Positions 45,605 through 55,043 of a stretch of DNA of 64,000 bases are shown here, piece after piece. Source of the DNA: Muribaculum gordoncarteri (GTDB lineage Bacteria; Bacteroidota; Bacteroidia; Bacteroidales; Muribaculaceae). Where the stretch lies: contig NZ_CP039393.1 of NCBI RefSeq assembly GCF_004803695.1, positions 3,162,001-3,226,000 of the forward strand, written 5' to 3'. Under the pieces are notes generated by a model, which worked only from the letters and a program-made list of their open reading frames with translations, ran no database searches and had not been told where the DNA came from. A program made the position numbers and the translations under genes. The number at the start of each line of letters is the position of its first letter. Positions within the stretch are counted from its first letter, which is position 1.

Positions 45605-47119
45605 TCAATAGACGGTGCTCTGAGGGTCGAAATTGGTCCAGCCTTTCATCCAGTTGTCGTAAGCATCGCGGAAGGCTCCGATATAACCGCCTTTGCCGTC
45701 GCTTATTTCCGTCATGGGGCAACAGTTCTGTCCTGTCATGAATGGGTCGGAAAGATTGAGCGCGGATTCGTCCATAACGCGGTTCCCTGAGCCGCCGAGG
45801 AAGAATGTGTGTGAGAACGAGGGTTGGTTGCGGTCTTCCGTGCCGGTCAGGTAATCGAAAAGATAGTCTCTGTATTCCTTATTCTTGTCGGTGCCTATGG
45901 CATCCATTCCGGCAAACACTATGTTTTCAAGTTTGAAGCCGCCGGACTTCGCGTAAGAAACGGTCTGTCCTTTCTCGCCGTCGATTATCACACCGATAGG
46001 CCAGCCTATTGCAAGGGCGTTGGATATGTTGAGTTTGCTGCTGCGGCGAATCTGGAAGGCAGACTGGAACTGACCGAGTTTTGAACCGTTGTCGGGGAAC
46101 ATATTGCCCGCTGTTATATAGTCGCTGCTGTTGACAAAATCGGAGTTCTTGACTGTCTTGGGCCCGATGAGTGTGACATTGCGGAACCGAGCCGAAGTGA
46201 AGGGTGTTGTTTCAGCACCGCTGGCGTTGTTGTCACTCTCGAAGCCGTTTGACTGCGAGGTATCAGCGATACGCGGGTCGCGCACTGAGAGGCAGTAGCT
46301 CACTTCGCCGTCGAAACCGTTGTCGGTGTCGAAGTCATCATCCCACCCCTTGTAGGCGACGAGGTAGGAGCAATTTGCCGATCCTCCGAACCACTCGAAG
46401 GAGTCATCGTTGGAGTATGACACCTGTATGTGGTCAATCTGTGTGCCGCTGCCGACAGAGCCGAATGTAACGCCATTGATTTCCTTGTCGGTGTCGAAGG
46501 GATAACCTGCGAACTCCACGCGGATGTAGCTGTATATGCCTGAATTATCGGCTTTGTTGTTGCCTCCGTGAATGGTTGTCGGGCCACCTTCAATCTGCTG
46601 CGTACCCTGATTGTTCAGGCCCTTGCCACAGACTATCAGACCGCCCCAGTCGCCGGGACGACGCTGGCCGGGAGCCTGTGCCGAAGTCATGACGATAGGT
46701 TCGTCCGCTGTACCTTGCATCTTGCAGTATCCGCCCGGCTCGACGATGAGAGCCGCCATCGTGCCCTTGTCGCCCTTGATGACCGTTCCGGCAGGGATAG
46801 TGAGGCGTGCGCCTTCATCGACATACACCCAGCCTTTGAGAAGGTATGTGCCTTTTTCGAGCTTCACATCGCCTGTGAAGTGGAAGTTCTGGGTACCGTT
46901 GCCGAGTTCATCGCCGTTGAATACGATTCCGGCACTGTAAGCGACATTCCCTTTGTAGGTAACATCGGGGTTAACAGGATTGGGGGTCGGCTCATCATTA
47001 TTGGATGAGCAGCTTGCGGAGAGAAGGCTCAGGGCGCAAGCCATCGCCATCATGATATGACGGCCGGTCTGTTTTTTTGTTCTTTCCATTGAAATGGGTT
47101 TTGGTTTAACTTCTGTCAT
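45605..47119 (-). CDS. Surface lipoprotein, beta-helix-like, partner of TonB receptor 1
   Basis: The lipoprotein has a signal ending SASC. Two starts are possible: 47119 (504 residues) or the ATG at 47086, which gives a cleaner signal peptide. The mature part has repeating strands (YLLKGWVYVDEGARLTIPAGTVIKGDKG) and the motif GDWGGLIVCGK, known from a family of Bacteroidota surface proteins with a right-handed beta-helix. It lies 12 bp after the TonB receptor stop and before the phosphatase. By position it may play the SusD-like substrate-capture role, though it is not a SusD homologue. Its ligand is unknown. Confidence 0.65.
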   Translation of the reverse strand: MTEVKPKPISMERTKKQTGRHIMMAMACALSLLSASCSSNNDEPTPNPVNPDVTYKGNVAYSAGIVFNGDELGNGTQNFHFTGDVKLEKGTYLLKGWVYVDEGARLTIPAGTVIKGDKGTMAALIVEPGGYCKMQGTADEPIVMTSAQAPGQRRPGDWGGLIVCGKGLNNQGTQQIEGGPTTIHGGNNKADNSGIYSYIRVEFAGYPFDTDKEINGVTFGSVGSGTQIDHIQVSYSNDDSFEWFGGSANCSYLVAYKGWDDDFDTDNGFDGEVSYCLSVRDPRIADTSQSNGFESDNNASGAETTPFTSARFRNVTLIGPKTVKNSDFVNSSDYITAGNMFPDNGSKLGQFQSAFQIRRSSKLNISNALAIGWPIGVIIDGEKGQTVSYAKSGGFKLENIVFAGMDAIGTDKNKEYRDYLFDYLTGTEDRNQPSFSHTFFLGGSGNRVMDESALNLSDPFMTGQNCCPMTEISDGKGGYIGAFRDAYDNWMKGWTNFDPQSTVY

Positions 47120-47131
47120 GATATGACTTTC

Positions 47132-49888
47132 TTAGAAACTGTATGTTATTGATAGATTGAAATTCCGTCCCGGCTTGTAGCTTCGGGTTATTTCTTCGAT
47201 ACTCTTGTTTTTACCGAGGACTTCGACTTCCTCAATCTGTTTGAACAGGTACCGCTCGGCAAGAACATCACGCACCGAGGCTTTCAACTCCCAATGACCG
47301 AATTTCTTGCCAAACGATATGTCCAATGAATTGCGCGGCATCTCGTAGGAGTTGGGGATGTTGCGGGCGTTACCATCAACGCCTGTTCCGTATTTGTTTC
47401 CTACGCCGACGATTCGCTTGCCGATGCGGTTATAGAGTACAGCTGCCGACCATCCGTCGCGGTTATAGAACAGGCCGGTGTTGATCAGGTACGGCGACTG
47501 TCCCTGCATCGGACGGTCGATGTTGTTGCCCTTGTCAAATGTCACTTTGCTCTTGATAAGCGAGCCGTTGAACGAAAGGCTGAAATCGTCAAGACCGATA
47601 AATCCGAGGTTTTTGCGGATGTCCACTTCTATGCCGTAATTGTCAGCTCCTTTTGCATTGATATATGAGTAGATGAGGTCTGTGCCTCCGGCAACGGTAT
47701 ATGTCCATTCAATCGGATTGGTGAATTTCTTGTAGAACAGCGCCACCGAAACAATCTCGTTCTTCGACGGGTACCATTCATATCTCAGGTCTATGTTCTG
47801 AATATATGCGGCTTTGAGGTCATAATTGCCCATCACGCTGCTTCCGAGGTCAAAATCGTAATAAACCGTAGGCGCAAGTTCACGGAACTCAGGGCGGTTT
47901 GTGGTGCGTCCGTAGGCGGCTCTGACCTGATGTCTGTCATTGAAACGGTAGCTCACGTTTACCGACGGGAAGAAATCCTTATAGTAATAATGGGTGTCCT
48001 GAAGGCTTTCCTCCGACTGGCGGGTATTCATTCTCAACAACTGATCGACATATTCATATCTTACACCACCGTAGATTGTAAGTGAACGCCACGGAATGTT
48101 GACACCGACATATCCCGAAATCTGTCGGCTGCTTGCCTTGTAGCTGTTCAGGAAATTGACATTCTCGTACAGATAGAGCTTGTCGGGGCCATAGTTCTCG
48201 GGTATCAATATCTCACCCGTAACATCCGGATTGAACATAAACCCGTCCGGAAGGTTATTGTCGGGTTGCCAGCCGTATTGAAATTCACGGACATCGTATG
48301 TCCTGTTGCGGTACTCTCCGTATAGTCCCGTCTTCAACACCGGTTTTATTGCTCCGAAATCAAATTCGTGACGATAGTTGGTATTGAGTGATGCCGTGTG
48401 TTCCCTCAGTCTTGTAAATTCACGGCTTATGCGGTAAATACCCATCCTTTGGTCGGTGCGGTCTGTGAGTTGGATCAGCCGTCTGTCCGGCATGTCCCGG
48501 TCGGAATAGGCATAACCGGCACTCCAGTCCCAAAGGGAGGCGGAGCTGAATTCATGCCGCCCTGTAAATTGGGTGTTGAATGTGTTGCGGGTGGAGTAAT
48601 AATATTCCATGTCCTGAATGTTGTCAGGCTGCGAGTTGAATCCCGTGCGGTCGGAATAACGGTTCTTGACGATTCTGTTATAGATGTTCTTCCATTCAAA
48701 ACGGTGTCTGTCGTTTTGAGGGAGGAAAGAGAGATTGAGCAGTGCGCCAAGTTTGAGGTCATTGGTATATTGGTTGTCGGTCGCTTTGCGGAGATATACG
48801 GGGCTGTCGTTGGTCACATCGTATGGCCCGTAAAGGGAATTCTCCATATCAAGAAGAGTGCGGTATGCGTCCGAGAAATTTACGCTTGCCAGTAATCCGA
48901 GAGAAGACCCGGATTCAAATCTCCAGCGGTTGCTGTATGAGGCGTTGACTTTCAGATCGCCTATCGGCTTCTTAACATAGACTTTCCAGTCGTTGTTGAA
49001 GCCGTTGTTGAGCGGGTCGATACGGTTCGGGAAACCGGAATAAGTCAATAATGGAGAATCAAATCCACCTGAATAGTATTTGCCTCCGCCTTTATAGTAT
49101 TTGAAATCGCGGAAATGTGTCATGTCATTGAATGAGGTGCCGACCGAGATGTCAAATCCGCTTTTCGCCGGTTGATACTTGGTCCTTACCATAACGAATC
49201 CTCCGGTAAAATCCGACGGATATTCAGGCGCGGGACTTTTCACAATCACTATGTTGTCAAGCTGTGAACTCGGTATTATGTCGAATGAGAAAGCTCTTGA
49301 ATCTGCTTCTGAACTTGGCACCGCGCCTCCGTTGAGCCACACATTGTTATATCTCTGGGAGAGTCCGCGCACCATCACGAACTTGTCGTCTATGATTGAG
49401 ATACCCGGTACACGGCGTATCACTTCCGAAGCGTCTTTGTCCTGAGTCTTTGCTATCTGTTGGGCCGACACTCCTGTCTGCACCACATCGCTCTGTTTCT
49501 CTTCCTCAATCATTGCGGATTCGGTGTCCTTTCGTGCGACAGCGGTAACAGTCACTTCGGCCAGAGATGTGGCGTCCGGATTCATGCGGATGTCCAATGT
49601 AATTATCTCATCACCGGCGGGTATCTGTCGTGTTATCACTGTGTCCCTGTAACCGATGTACTTAACGGAAAAATCATACTTTCCTTCCGGAAGCCGAAGG
49701 GTATAATTGCCGTCAATGTCTGTTGCCGTTCCATTGATGCCGGGATTGGCCATGACAGACGCGCCTATCAGCGGCTCGTCAGTGCCGCCGTCATACACCG
49801 TTCCTTTTATTATGCCGGCTTCCATGTCGGCATAGCATCCGACGAGGGCGACAAGTGTAAGACTTAGCGGTAAGCTTTTCAAATTCAT
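47132..49888 (-). CDS. TonB-dependent outer-membrane receptor 1
   Basis: About 918 residues from the ATG at 49888. In-frame starts further up (49906, TTG 49918) lie at or inside the promoter. A signal peptide precedes a carboxypeptidase-regulatory-like domain (KGTVYDGGTDEPLIGASV), a plug (DKDASEVIRRVPGISIIDDKFVMVRGLSQRYNNV) and a beta-barrel ending in the aromatic residue of LSITYSF. It imports an unidentified substrate with TonB energy. The operon order receptor-lipoprotein-phosphatase and the PHO-type promoter point to a phosphorylated organic compound or a metal complex. Confidence 0.88.
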   Translation of the reverse strand: MNLKSLPLSLTLVALVGCYADMEAGIIKGTVYDGGTDEPLIGASVMANPGINGTATDIDGNYTLRLPEGKYDFSVKYIGYRDTVITRQIPAGDEIITLDIRMNPDATSLAEVTVTAVARKDTESAMIEEEKQSDVVQTGVSAQQIAKTQDKDASEVIRRVPGISIIDDKFVMVRGLSQRYNNVWLNGGAVPSSEADSRAFSFDIIPSSQLDNIVIVKSPAPEYPSDFTGGFVMVRTKYQPAKSGFDISVGTSFNDMTHFRDFKYYKGGGKYYSGGFDSPLLTYSGFPNRIDPLNNGFNNDWKVYVKKPIGDLKVNASYSNRWRFESGSSLGLLASVNFSDAYRTLLDMENSLYGPYDVTNDSPVYLRKATDNQYTNDLKLGALLNLSFLPQNDRHRFEWKNIYNRIVKNRYSDRTGFNSQPDNIQDMEYYYSTRNTFNTQFTGRHEFSSASLWDWSAGYAYSDRDMPDRRLIQLTDRTDQRMGIYRISREFTRLREHTASLNTNYRHEFDFGAIKPVLKTGLYGEYRNRTYDVREFQYGWQPDNNLPDGFMFNPDVTGEILIPENYGPDKLYLYENVNFLNSYKASSRQISGYVGVNIPWRSLTIYGGVRYEYVDQLLRMNTRQSEESLQDTHYYYKDFFPSVNVSYRFNDRHQVRAAYGRTTNRPEFRELAPTVYYDFDLGSSVMGNYDLKAAYIQNIDLRYEWYPSKNEIVSVALFYKKFTNPIEWTYTVAGGTDLIYSYINAKGADNYGIEVDIRKNLGFIGLDDFSLSFNGSLIKSKVTFDKGNNIDRPMQGQSPYLINTGLFYNRDGWSAAVLYNRIGKRIVGVGNKYGTGVDGNARNIPNSYEMPRNSLDISFGKKFGHWELKASVRDVLAERYLFKQIEEVEVLGKNKSIEEITRSYKPGRNFNLSITYSF

Positions 49889-49916
49889 ATAAATCTTCGT
49901 TATCATTTTCGGGGGC

Positions 49917-50002
49917 AAAATTACGGTCAGATTGTTTCATGAATTTTTCAGATTTGTTGAACTATCATTAAATCGGCTGATATTATTAAAGTTTCATTAA
50001 AC
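49917..50002 (-). promoter_or_regulatory. PHO-box promoter of the receptor-1 operon
   Basis: Read on the minus strand: TGAAAA, 5 bases, TGAAAC (11-bp period), then exactly 10 bp, then the -7 element TAATTTTG (49924 to 49917). A further distal pair, GTTTAATGAAACTTTAATAA, covers 50002 to 49983 and closely matches the distal element of the porin promoter. The spacing is that of PhoB-family half-sites overlapping the -35 region. The region is shared with the divergent response-regulator gene. Confidence 0.75.
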
Positions 50003-50038
50003 TTTTGACAGATAGCCCTGTAATTGGAGAGTTCTAAC

Positions 50039-50046
50039 TAATTTTG
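50039..50046 (+). promoter_or_regulatory. -7-like element before the response regulator
   Basis: TAATTTTG fits the consensus but ends only 4 nt before the ATG. Either the mRNA is leaderless or transcription starts further up within the 132-bp divergent region. No half-site occurs at the 10-bp spacing seen in the other island promoters. Confidence 0.35.
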
Positions 50047-50050
50047 CAAT

Positions 50051-50746
50051 ATGGAAAAAGCAAAAAGAATACTTGTGGTCGATGACGAGGAAACGCTTTG
50101 CGATGCCCTTGCCTTCAATCTTGAAGCCGAAGGATATGAGGTGGCAACGGCTTACAGTGCCGAGGAAGCATTGACCCATGACCTTTCGGGTTACGACCTG
50201 ATACTCCTTGATATAATGATGGGGGAGATTTCCGGCACCCAGCTTGCCCGCATAATGAAGGCGAATCCAGCCACGGCTTCGGTGCCGATAATATTCTGCA
50301 CCGCAAAAGACACCGAAGATGACATGATAAAGGGGCTTGACCTCGGAGCCGACGACTATATAATGAAGCCTTACTCGCTGAAGGCGGTGCTTGCAAGAAT
50401 CCGCACGGTGCTTCGCCGCACATCGGCGTATGCGGCGGTTCCACCGACGGCAAACGACGAGGTAAGTTACAAGGGGCTTGTGTTGTCAAAGCGAAACCGT
50501 ACCTGTCATGTCGATGGCAGTGAGGTGAAGATGCCAAAAAAGGAATTCGAGATTCTGCTGAAACTGATGTCGAATATCGGGCAGGTTTTCTCACGTGCCG
50601 AACTGCTGAAAGAAATATGGCCTGATGAGGTGGTGGTGCTCGACCGCGTGGTGGATGTCAACATCACCCGTATCCGCCAGAAAATCGGTCAGTACGGCAA
50701 GAATATAGCCACACGTTCAGGTTACGGTTATGGATTCATCGAATAG
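50051..50746 (+). CDS. OmpR/PhoB-family response regulator
   Basis: The 231-residue protein has a receiver domain (1-120), with acidic pocket VDDEE, phospho-acceptor Asp54 in LILLDIMM, Thr/Ala switch and Lys in IMKPYS. A winged-helix DNA-binding domain follows (about 135-230, KKEFEILLKLMSNIGQVFSRAELLKEIW and VDVNITRIRQKIG). It overlaps the histidine kinase gene by 17 bp. Given the phosphate genes on both sides and the 11-bp direct repeats at their promoters, it is very likely the PhoB-like activator of this island; that role is inference. Confidence 0.88.
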   Translation: MEKAKRILVVDDEETLCDALAFNLEAEGYEVATAYSAEEALTHDLSGYDLILLDIMMGEISGTQLARIMKANPATASVPIIFCTAKDTEDDMIKGLDLGADDYIMKPYSLKAVLARIRTVLRRTSAYAAVPPTANDEVSYKGLVLSKRNRTCHVDGSEVKMPKKEFEILLKLMSNIGQVFSRAELLKEIWPDEVVVLDRVVDVNITRIRQKIGQYGKNIATRSGYGYGFIE

Positions 50747-52169
50747 GCTCACATATCCGCAGCGGCTTTTCCTTTGGCTGCTCGGTTATTCTCTACTTCT
50801 CGTGGGGTGCTTCATCACTTTCCAATACCACCGTGAAAAAGAGTTCAAGGCGGATGAAATGAACACCCGGCTTCAGATGATAAACACCTATATCCTTACG
50901 GAACTGGAACATGGTAAAAACATATCGGATATCAGTCTGCGCGATTTCCATCCCTTCGATGACATAAGGGTAAGCGTGATAAAGAATGACGGAACGGTAG
51001 TCTATGACAATTCAATCGACTCGCTTCCCGGCAAGAATCATCTTGACCGTGAAGAGATAAGACAGGCTCTTGCACATAAATCCGGCTACACAGTGCGCCG
51101 TCACAGCGAAAGCACAGGCGATTCTTACTTTTATTCAGCCACCAAAGGCGATAACGGATACATAGTCCGCACGGCAGTACCTTATTCAATATCGTTGAGC
51201 GGGTTACTGAATCCGGATGTCAACTTTATTTGGGTTATGGGAGCTGTCGCATTGGTCATGTGTGTGCTGGGGTATTTTGCCACCAGACGAGTCGGGCTGC
51301 ATATCACCAGACTTAAAAAATTTGCAGAAGATGTTGAGAGCGGTATTAAGATTTCGGATTCGGAGCCTTTCCCAAGTGACGAATTAGGGTCAATATCAAA
51401 TAATATCGTCCGTATCTATGCCCGCCTGCAACAAGCTAACATTGACCGTGACAGGGAACATAATGCCGCACTCCACGAACAGCAGGAGAAGGAACGGATA
51501 AAAAAACAGCTTACCAACAATATCAATCACGAACTGAAAACACCCGTCGCATCCATAAAGGTATGTGTGGAAACGCTTTTGGAACATAAGAACATCAGCA
51601 GCGAGAAACACGACTTATTTCTACAACGCTGCCTGATGAACGCGGAGAGGTTACAGCATCTTCTCGCGGATGTAGCCCTTATAACTCGAATGGACGACGG
51701 CAGTGCTACAATAATGAAGGAGAATGTAGATCTTTCCCGGATTATCAGTGATGTTGTCAGTGACCGTGACATCATAGCCGGATCAAAAGGGATAGTCATA
51801 GAGAATGATGTTGTCAGGACGCTCGAAATGTCAGGCAATCCATCGCTATTAGAAGCGATGTTCAATAACCTTATTGACAATGCCATAGCATACAGCGGCG
51901 GTGACACAATTAAAATCAGGCTGCTTTATGAAGATGTCAAAAAGATTGTCATTACCGTATCGGACAACGGTGTCGGGGTTAACGAAGAGCATATGCCCCG
52001 CCTTTTCGAGCGGTTCTACCGTATAGACAAGGGCCGGAGCCGCGCCGCCGGTGGCACTGGCCTCGGCTTGTCAATAGTCAAAAATGCCGTCATGCTTCAC
52101 GGAGGTACAATAACAGCGGAGAATGTCAGAACCGGCGGCCTGTCTTTCAAGATAACGCTCAGTAGATAG
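50730..52169 (+). CDS. PhoR-like sensor histidine kinase
   Basis: The 479-residue inner-membrane kinase has a first helix at about 10-28 and a short periplasmic domain (about 30-160). The second helix is at about 163-186, followed by a HAMP-like linker. HisKA carries His267 in NNINHELKTPVASIK, and HATPase shows FNNLIDNAIAY, DNGVGVNEEH and GTGLGLSIVKN. There is no PAS domain, unlike E. coli PhoR, but it does have a periplasmic segment, so it may sense phosphate or envelope state directly. The start overlaps the regulator gene, so the pair is translated together. Confidence 0.88.
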   Translation: MDSSNRLTYPQRLFLWLLGYSLLLVGCFITFQYHREKEFKADEMNTRLQMINTYILTELEHGKNISDISLRDFHPFDDIRVSVIKNDGTVVYDNSIDSLPGKNHLDREEIRQALAHKSGYTVRRHSESTGDSYFYSATKGDNGYIVRTAVPYSISLSGLLNPDVNFIWVMGAVALVMCVLGYFATRRVGLHITRLKKFAEDVESGIKISDSEPFPSDELGSISNNIVRIYARLQQANIDRDREHNAALHEQQEKERIKKQLTNNINHELKTPVASIKVCVETLLEHKNISSEKHDLFLQRCLMNAERLQHLLADVALITRMDDGSATIMKENVDLSRIISDVVSDRDIIAGSKGIVIENDVVRTLEMSGNPSLLEAMFNNLIDNAIAYSGGDTIKIRLLYEDVKKIVITVSDNGVGVNEEHMPRLFERFYRIDKGRSRAAGGTGLGLSIVKNAVMLHGGTITAENVRTGGLSFKITLSR

Positions 52170-52205
52170 TCGGCATTATCGCAATTAACGATACTTTAAT
52201 ATTTA

Positions 52206-52240
52206 TGAAAAATCCATGAAATCATACGAAAGTACTTTTG
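52206..52240 (+). promoter_or_regulatory. PHO-box promoter of receptor 2
   Basis: TGAAAA (52206), 5 bases, TGAAAT (52217), exactly 10 bp, then TACTTTTG at 52233-52240. The 17-bp half-site pair differs from that of receptor 1 at only two positions. Confidence 0.75.
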
Positions 52241-52267
52241 CACTGAAAACCAATAATAACAGTAACA

Positions 52268-55018
52268 GTGAAAAAAGTAATTTCGTTAATCGTGGGTATG
52301 CTTGCCATAAGCTTAACCATACAGGGAGCGGACTCCGGCGGCTCCCGCCTGCTCAAGGGACGTATTTTGGACAATGAACACAATCCTCTCCCTGGCGCTG
52401 TTGTCATTCTTGATGGCAAAGCCCATTCAGCAGTGGCTGATGCCGATGGGTTCTATTCCTTTTCCAACCTTGAGTCAGGAACTCATAGACTGAATATCTC
52501 ATATCTGGGTTTTGTCCCGGTATCCCAAGCCATCGTTCTGGCAGACACGGATGTAACGCAGGATATTATAATGTCAGACTCCTCCAAAGAGCTCAACGAA
52601 GTTGTGGTGACAGGTGTATTTTCGGGTCAGCAACGTGCCATAAACGCGCAGAAGAGCAACATAAATGTCACAAACATCGTTTCGGCTGATCAGATTGGCA
52701 AGTTCCCCGATTCAAACATAGGGGATGCCCTGAAGCGTATAAGCGGTATCAACGTGCAATATGATCAGGGAGAAGCCCGTTTCGGACAAGTTCGCGGCAC
52801 ACCCGCTGATTTCAGCTCCGTGACCATCAATGGTTCAAGAATCCCCTCGGCAGAAGGTGACATTCGCAATGTGCAACTTGACCTTATTCCGTCCGACATG
52901 ATTCAGACTATCGAAGTCAACAAGACTCTGATGCCTGATCAGGACGGGGATGCGATAGGCGGTTCGATAAATCTTGTCACCAAGAACTCTCCCCGCCGAC
53001 TTACACTTAACGCCGTAGCGGGGACCGGTTACAACTGGATAAGCCGGAAAGCGCAGATGAATTTCGGTCTCACCATAGGCAACCGGTTCTTCAATGACCG
53101 TCTTGGCATTATGGTTTCGGCTTCCTATAATAACGCCCCGTCCGGTTCTTACAATACTGAATTTATCTGGGGAAAGGATGATGCCGGAAAACTCTATCTA
53201 TCTGATTACCAGATACGCCAGTATTACGTCACACGTGAGCGGCAAAGCTATTCGTTGTCAGCGGATTGGAAATTCAATGATTTCAATAAAATATGGTTCA
53301 AGGGAATTTTCAACAACCGCAACGACTGGGAAAACCGTTATCGCACGACTTTGAAAGACATCACACCTGACGGAGTCGCGGATGTACGTGTCCAGACAAA
53401 GGGTGGATCGCACGATAATCGCAATGCGCGTCTCGAACGTCAGCGTACTATGGATTTTACCCTCGGTGGTGAAAACCGGCTCGGTTTCCTGAGCCTTGAC
53501 TGGAGAATCGGATATGCACGTGCCTCCGAAGAAAGGCCCAATGAGCGATACATAGACTTCCGGTTGAAGAAGCAGCATTTTTCATTTGATCTGTCGAATC
53601 CGCGAACACCTTTCGCAACACCCGACGAGGGTTCGACAATGCTCCTTGACGACAAATTCTCTCTTAAAGACCTCACTCAGCAACAGGAAGACATAACGGA
53701 ACAGGACTTGAAAGCGTCGCTTGATTTCAAGACTCGCCTCAGCGACCGTTCAAAATTGAAATTCGGTTTCAAGTTTGTAAACAAGACAAAAGATAAGGAG
53801 ATCGATTACTATGAATATACCCCTGTTGATAAAAAGGGGTTCAATAAAGACGCTTTGGCACATTCGGTTAATGAATCCACCGACCGTTTCATGCCGTCAT
53901 CCCGCTATCAGACAGGTTCATTTATAAGCAAACAGTTTCTGGGGAGCCTCAACCTTGATGATGCCTCCTTGTTTGAAAAGGCGCAGGTTGCCGAAGAACT
54001 TGTTGGAAACTACAATGCCAGAGAGAACGTGACAGCAGGTTATATCCGACTTGATTCCAGAATCACAGATAATCTGAACTTCACCGGTGGATTAAGGGTC
54101 GAAAACACAGCATTGCGTTATACCGGCAGAATTTATGATGACGAATCGGGTACAGTATCAAAGACCGACCCTGAATCGTCAAGCTACATAAACTTCCTCC
54201 CCTCCATGATATTCAAATGGGATGTCAATAAGGACTTCATGATACGTGCGGGATATAATCAGTCGATTTCCCGTCCTAAGTATTCGGCATTGGTGCCAGG
54301 CATGAACATCAAGCGTGGCGACAACGAAATCGTAATCGGCAATCCGGGACTTAAAGCCACGACCTCGCACAATATAGACCTCAACGCGGAATATTATTGG
54401 AAATCCATCGGACTTGTATCAGCCGGCCTCTTCTATAAACGGATTGAAGGCTTTATAGTCGATGAAGTTTCATTCAATCATGAATATGAAGGGCACGTGT
54501 GGACCAAGTTCACGCAGCCTAAGAACGGCGGTAACGCCAATATCTTCGGCGCGGAGTTCTCTTACCAGCGCGACTTCAGCTTTATTGCTCCGGCTCTAAG
54601 ATGTGTCGGACTCTACGGAACATATACCTATACCCATTCCAGAGTCACGGATTTCAATTTTGAGGGCCGCGAGAATGAGAAAGGATTGAGCCTTCCCGGT
54701 TCTCCGGAGCATACAGCCAACGTGTCGCTCTACTTTGAGAAATTCGGACTTTCCGCCAGACTATCGTTCAATTATGCTTCGGACTTTATTGATGAGATGG
54801 GTGCAAGCAAGTTTTATGACCGCTACTATGATAGCGTGAAATACATGGATTTCAACATAAGTTATACATTCGGAAAGAAGACAAAATTCACAATCTATGC
54901 CGACTGCACAAATCTACTGAATCAGCCGCTACGCTACTATCAAGGTAGCAAAGACCTCACCATGCAGCAGGAGTATTATGGAGTGAAGATCAACGGCGGC
55001 ATAAAAGTTTCATTCTGA
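52268..55018 (+). CDS. TonB-dependent outer-membrane receptor 2
   Basis: The 916 residues start at GTG 52268, which gives a clean signal peptide (to about 20). It has a carboxypeptidase-regulatory-like domain (KGRILDNEHNPLPGAVVILDG), a plug (ADQIGKFPDSNIGDALKRISGINVQYDQGE) and a barrel ending GGIKVSF. The plug type (NIGDALKRI..GEARFGQVRG) differs from that of receptor 1, so the two likely take different substrates. It is followed 25 bp later by a secreted acid phosphatase, and its promoter is PHO-type. Substrate unknown; organophosphate or released product is my inference. Confidence 0.88.
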   Translation: MKKVISLIVGMLAISLTIQGADSGGSRLLKGRILDNEHNPLPGAVVILDGKAHSAVADADGFYSFSNLESGTHRLNISYLGFVPVSQAIVLADTDVTQDIIMSDSSKELNEVVVTGVFSGQQRAINAQKSNINVTNIVSADQIGKFPDSNIGDALKRISGINVQYDQGEARFGQVRGTPADFSSVTINGSRIPSAEGDIRNVQLDLIPSDMIQTIEVNKTLMPDQDGDAIGGSINLVTKNSPRRLTLNAVAGTGYNWISRKAQMNFGLTIGNRFFNDRLGIMVSASYNNAPSGSYNTEFIWGKDDAGKLYLSDYQIRQYYVTRERQSYSLSADWKFNDFNKIWFKGIFNNRNDWENRYRTTLKDITPDGVADVRVQTKGGSHDNRNARLERQRTMDFTLGGENRLGFLSLDWRIGYARASEERPNERYIDFRLKKQHFSFDLSNPRTPFATPDEGSTMLLDDKFSLKDLTQQQEDITEQDLKASLDFKTRLSDRSKLKFGFKFVNKTKDKEIDYYEYTPVDKKGFNKDALAHSVNESTDRFMPSSRYQTGSFISKQFLGSLNLDDASLFEKAQVAEELVGNYNARENVTAGYIRLDSRITDNLNFTGGLRVENTALRYTGRIYDDESGTVSKTDPESSSYINFLPSMIFKWDVNKDFMIRAGYNQSISRPKYSALVPGMNIKRGDNEIVIGNPGLKATTSHNIDLNAEYYWKSIGLVSAGLFYKRIEGFIVDEVSFNHEYEGHVWTKFTQPKNGGNANIFGAEFSYQRDFSFIAPALRCVGLYGTYTYTHSRVTDFNFEGRENEKGLSLPGSPEHTANVSLYFEKFGLSARLSFNYASDFIDEMGASKFYDRYYDSVKYMDFNISYTFGKKTKFTIYADCTNLLNQPLRYYQGSKDLTMQQEYYGVKINGGIKVSF

Positions 55019-55043
55019 CAATCACAAAACAAATAATGACAAT

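Noticed and set aside
50021-50046. PHO box for the response-regulator gene itself
   Set aside because: A -7-like TAATTTTG is present but no TGAAA half-site stands 10 bp upstream. The half-sites in this region read toward receptor 1, so autoregulation is not supported by the same geometry.
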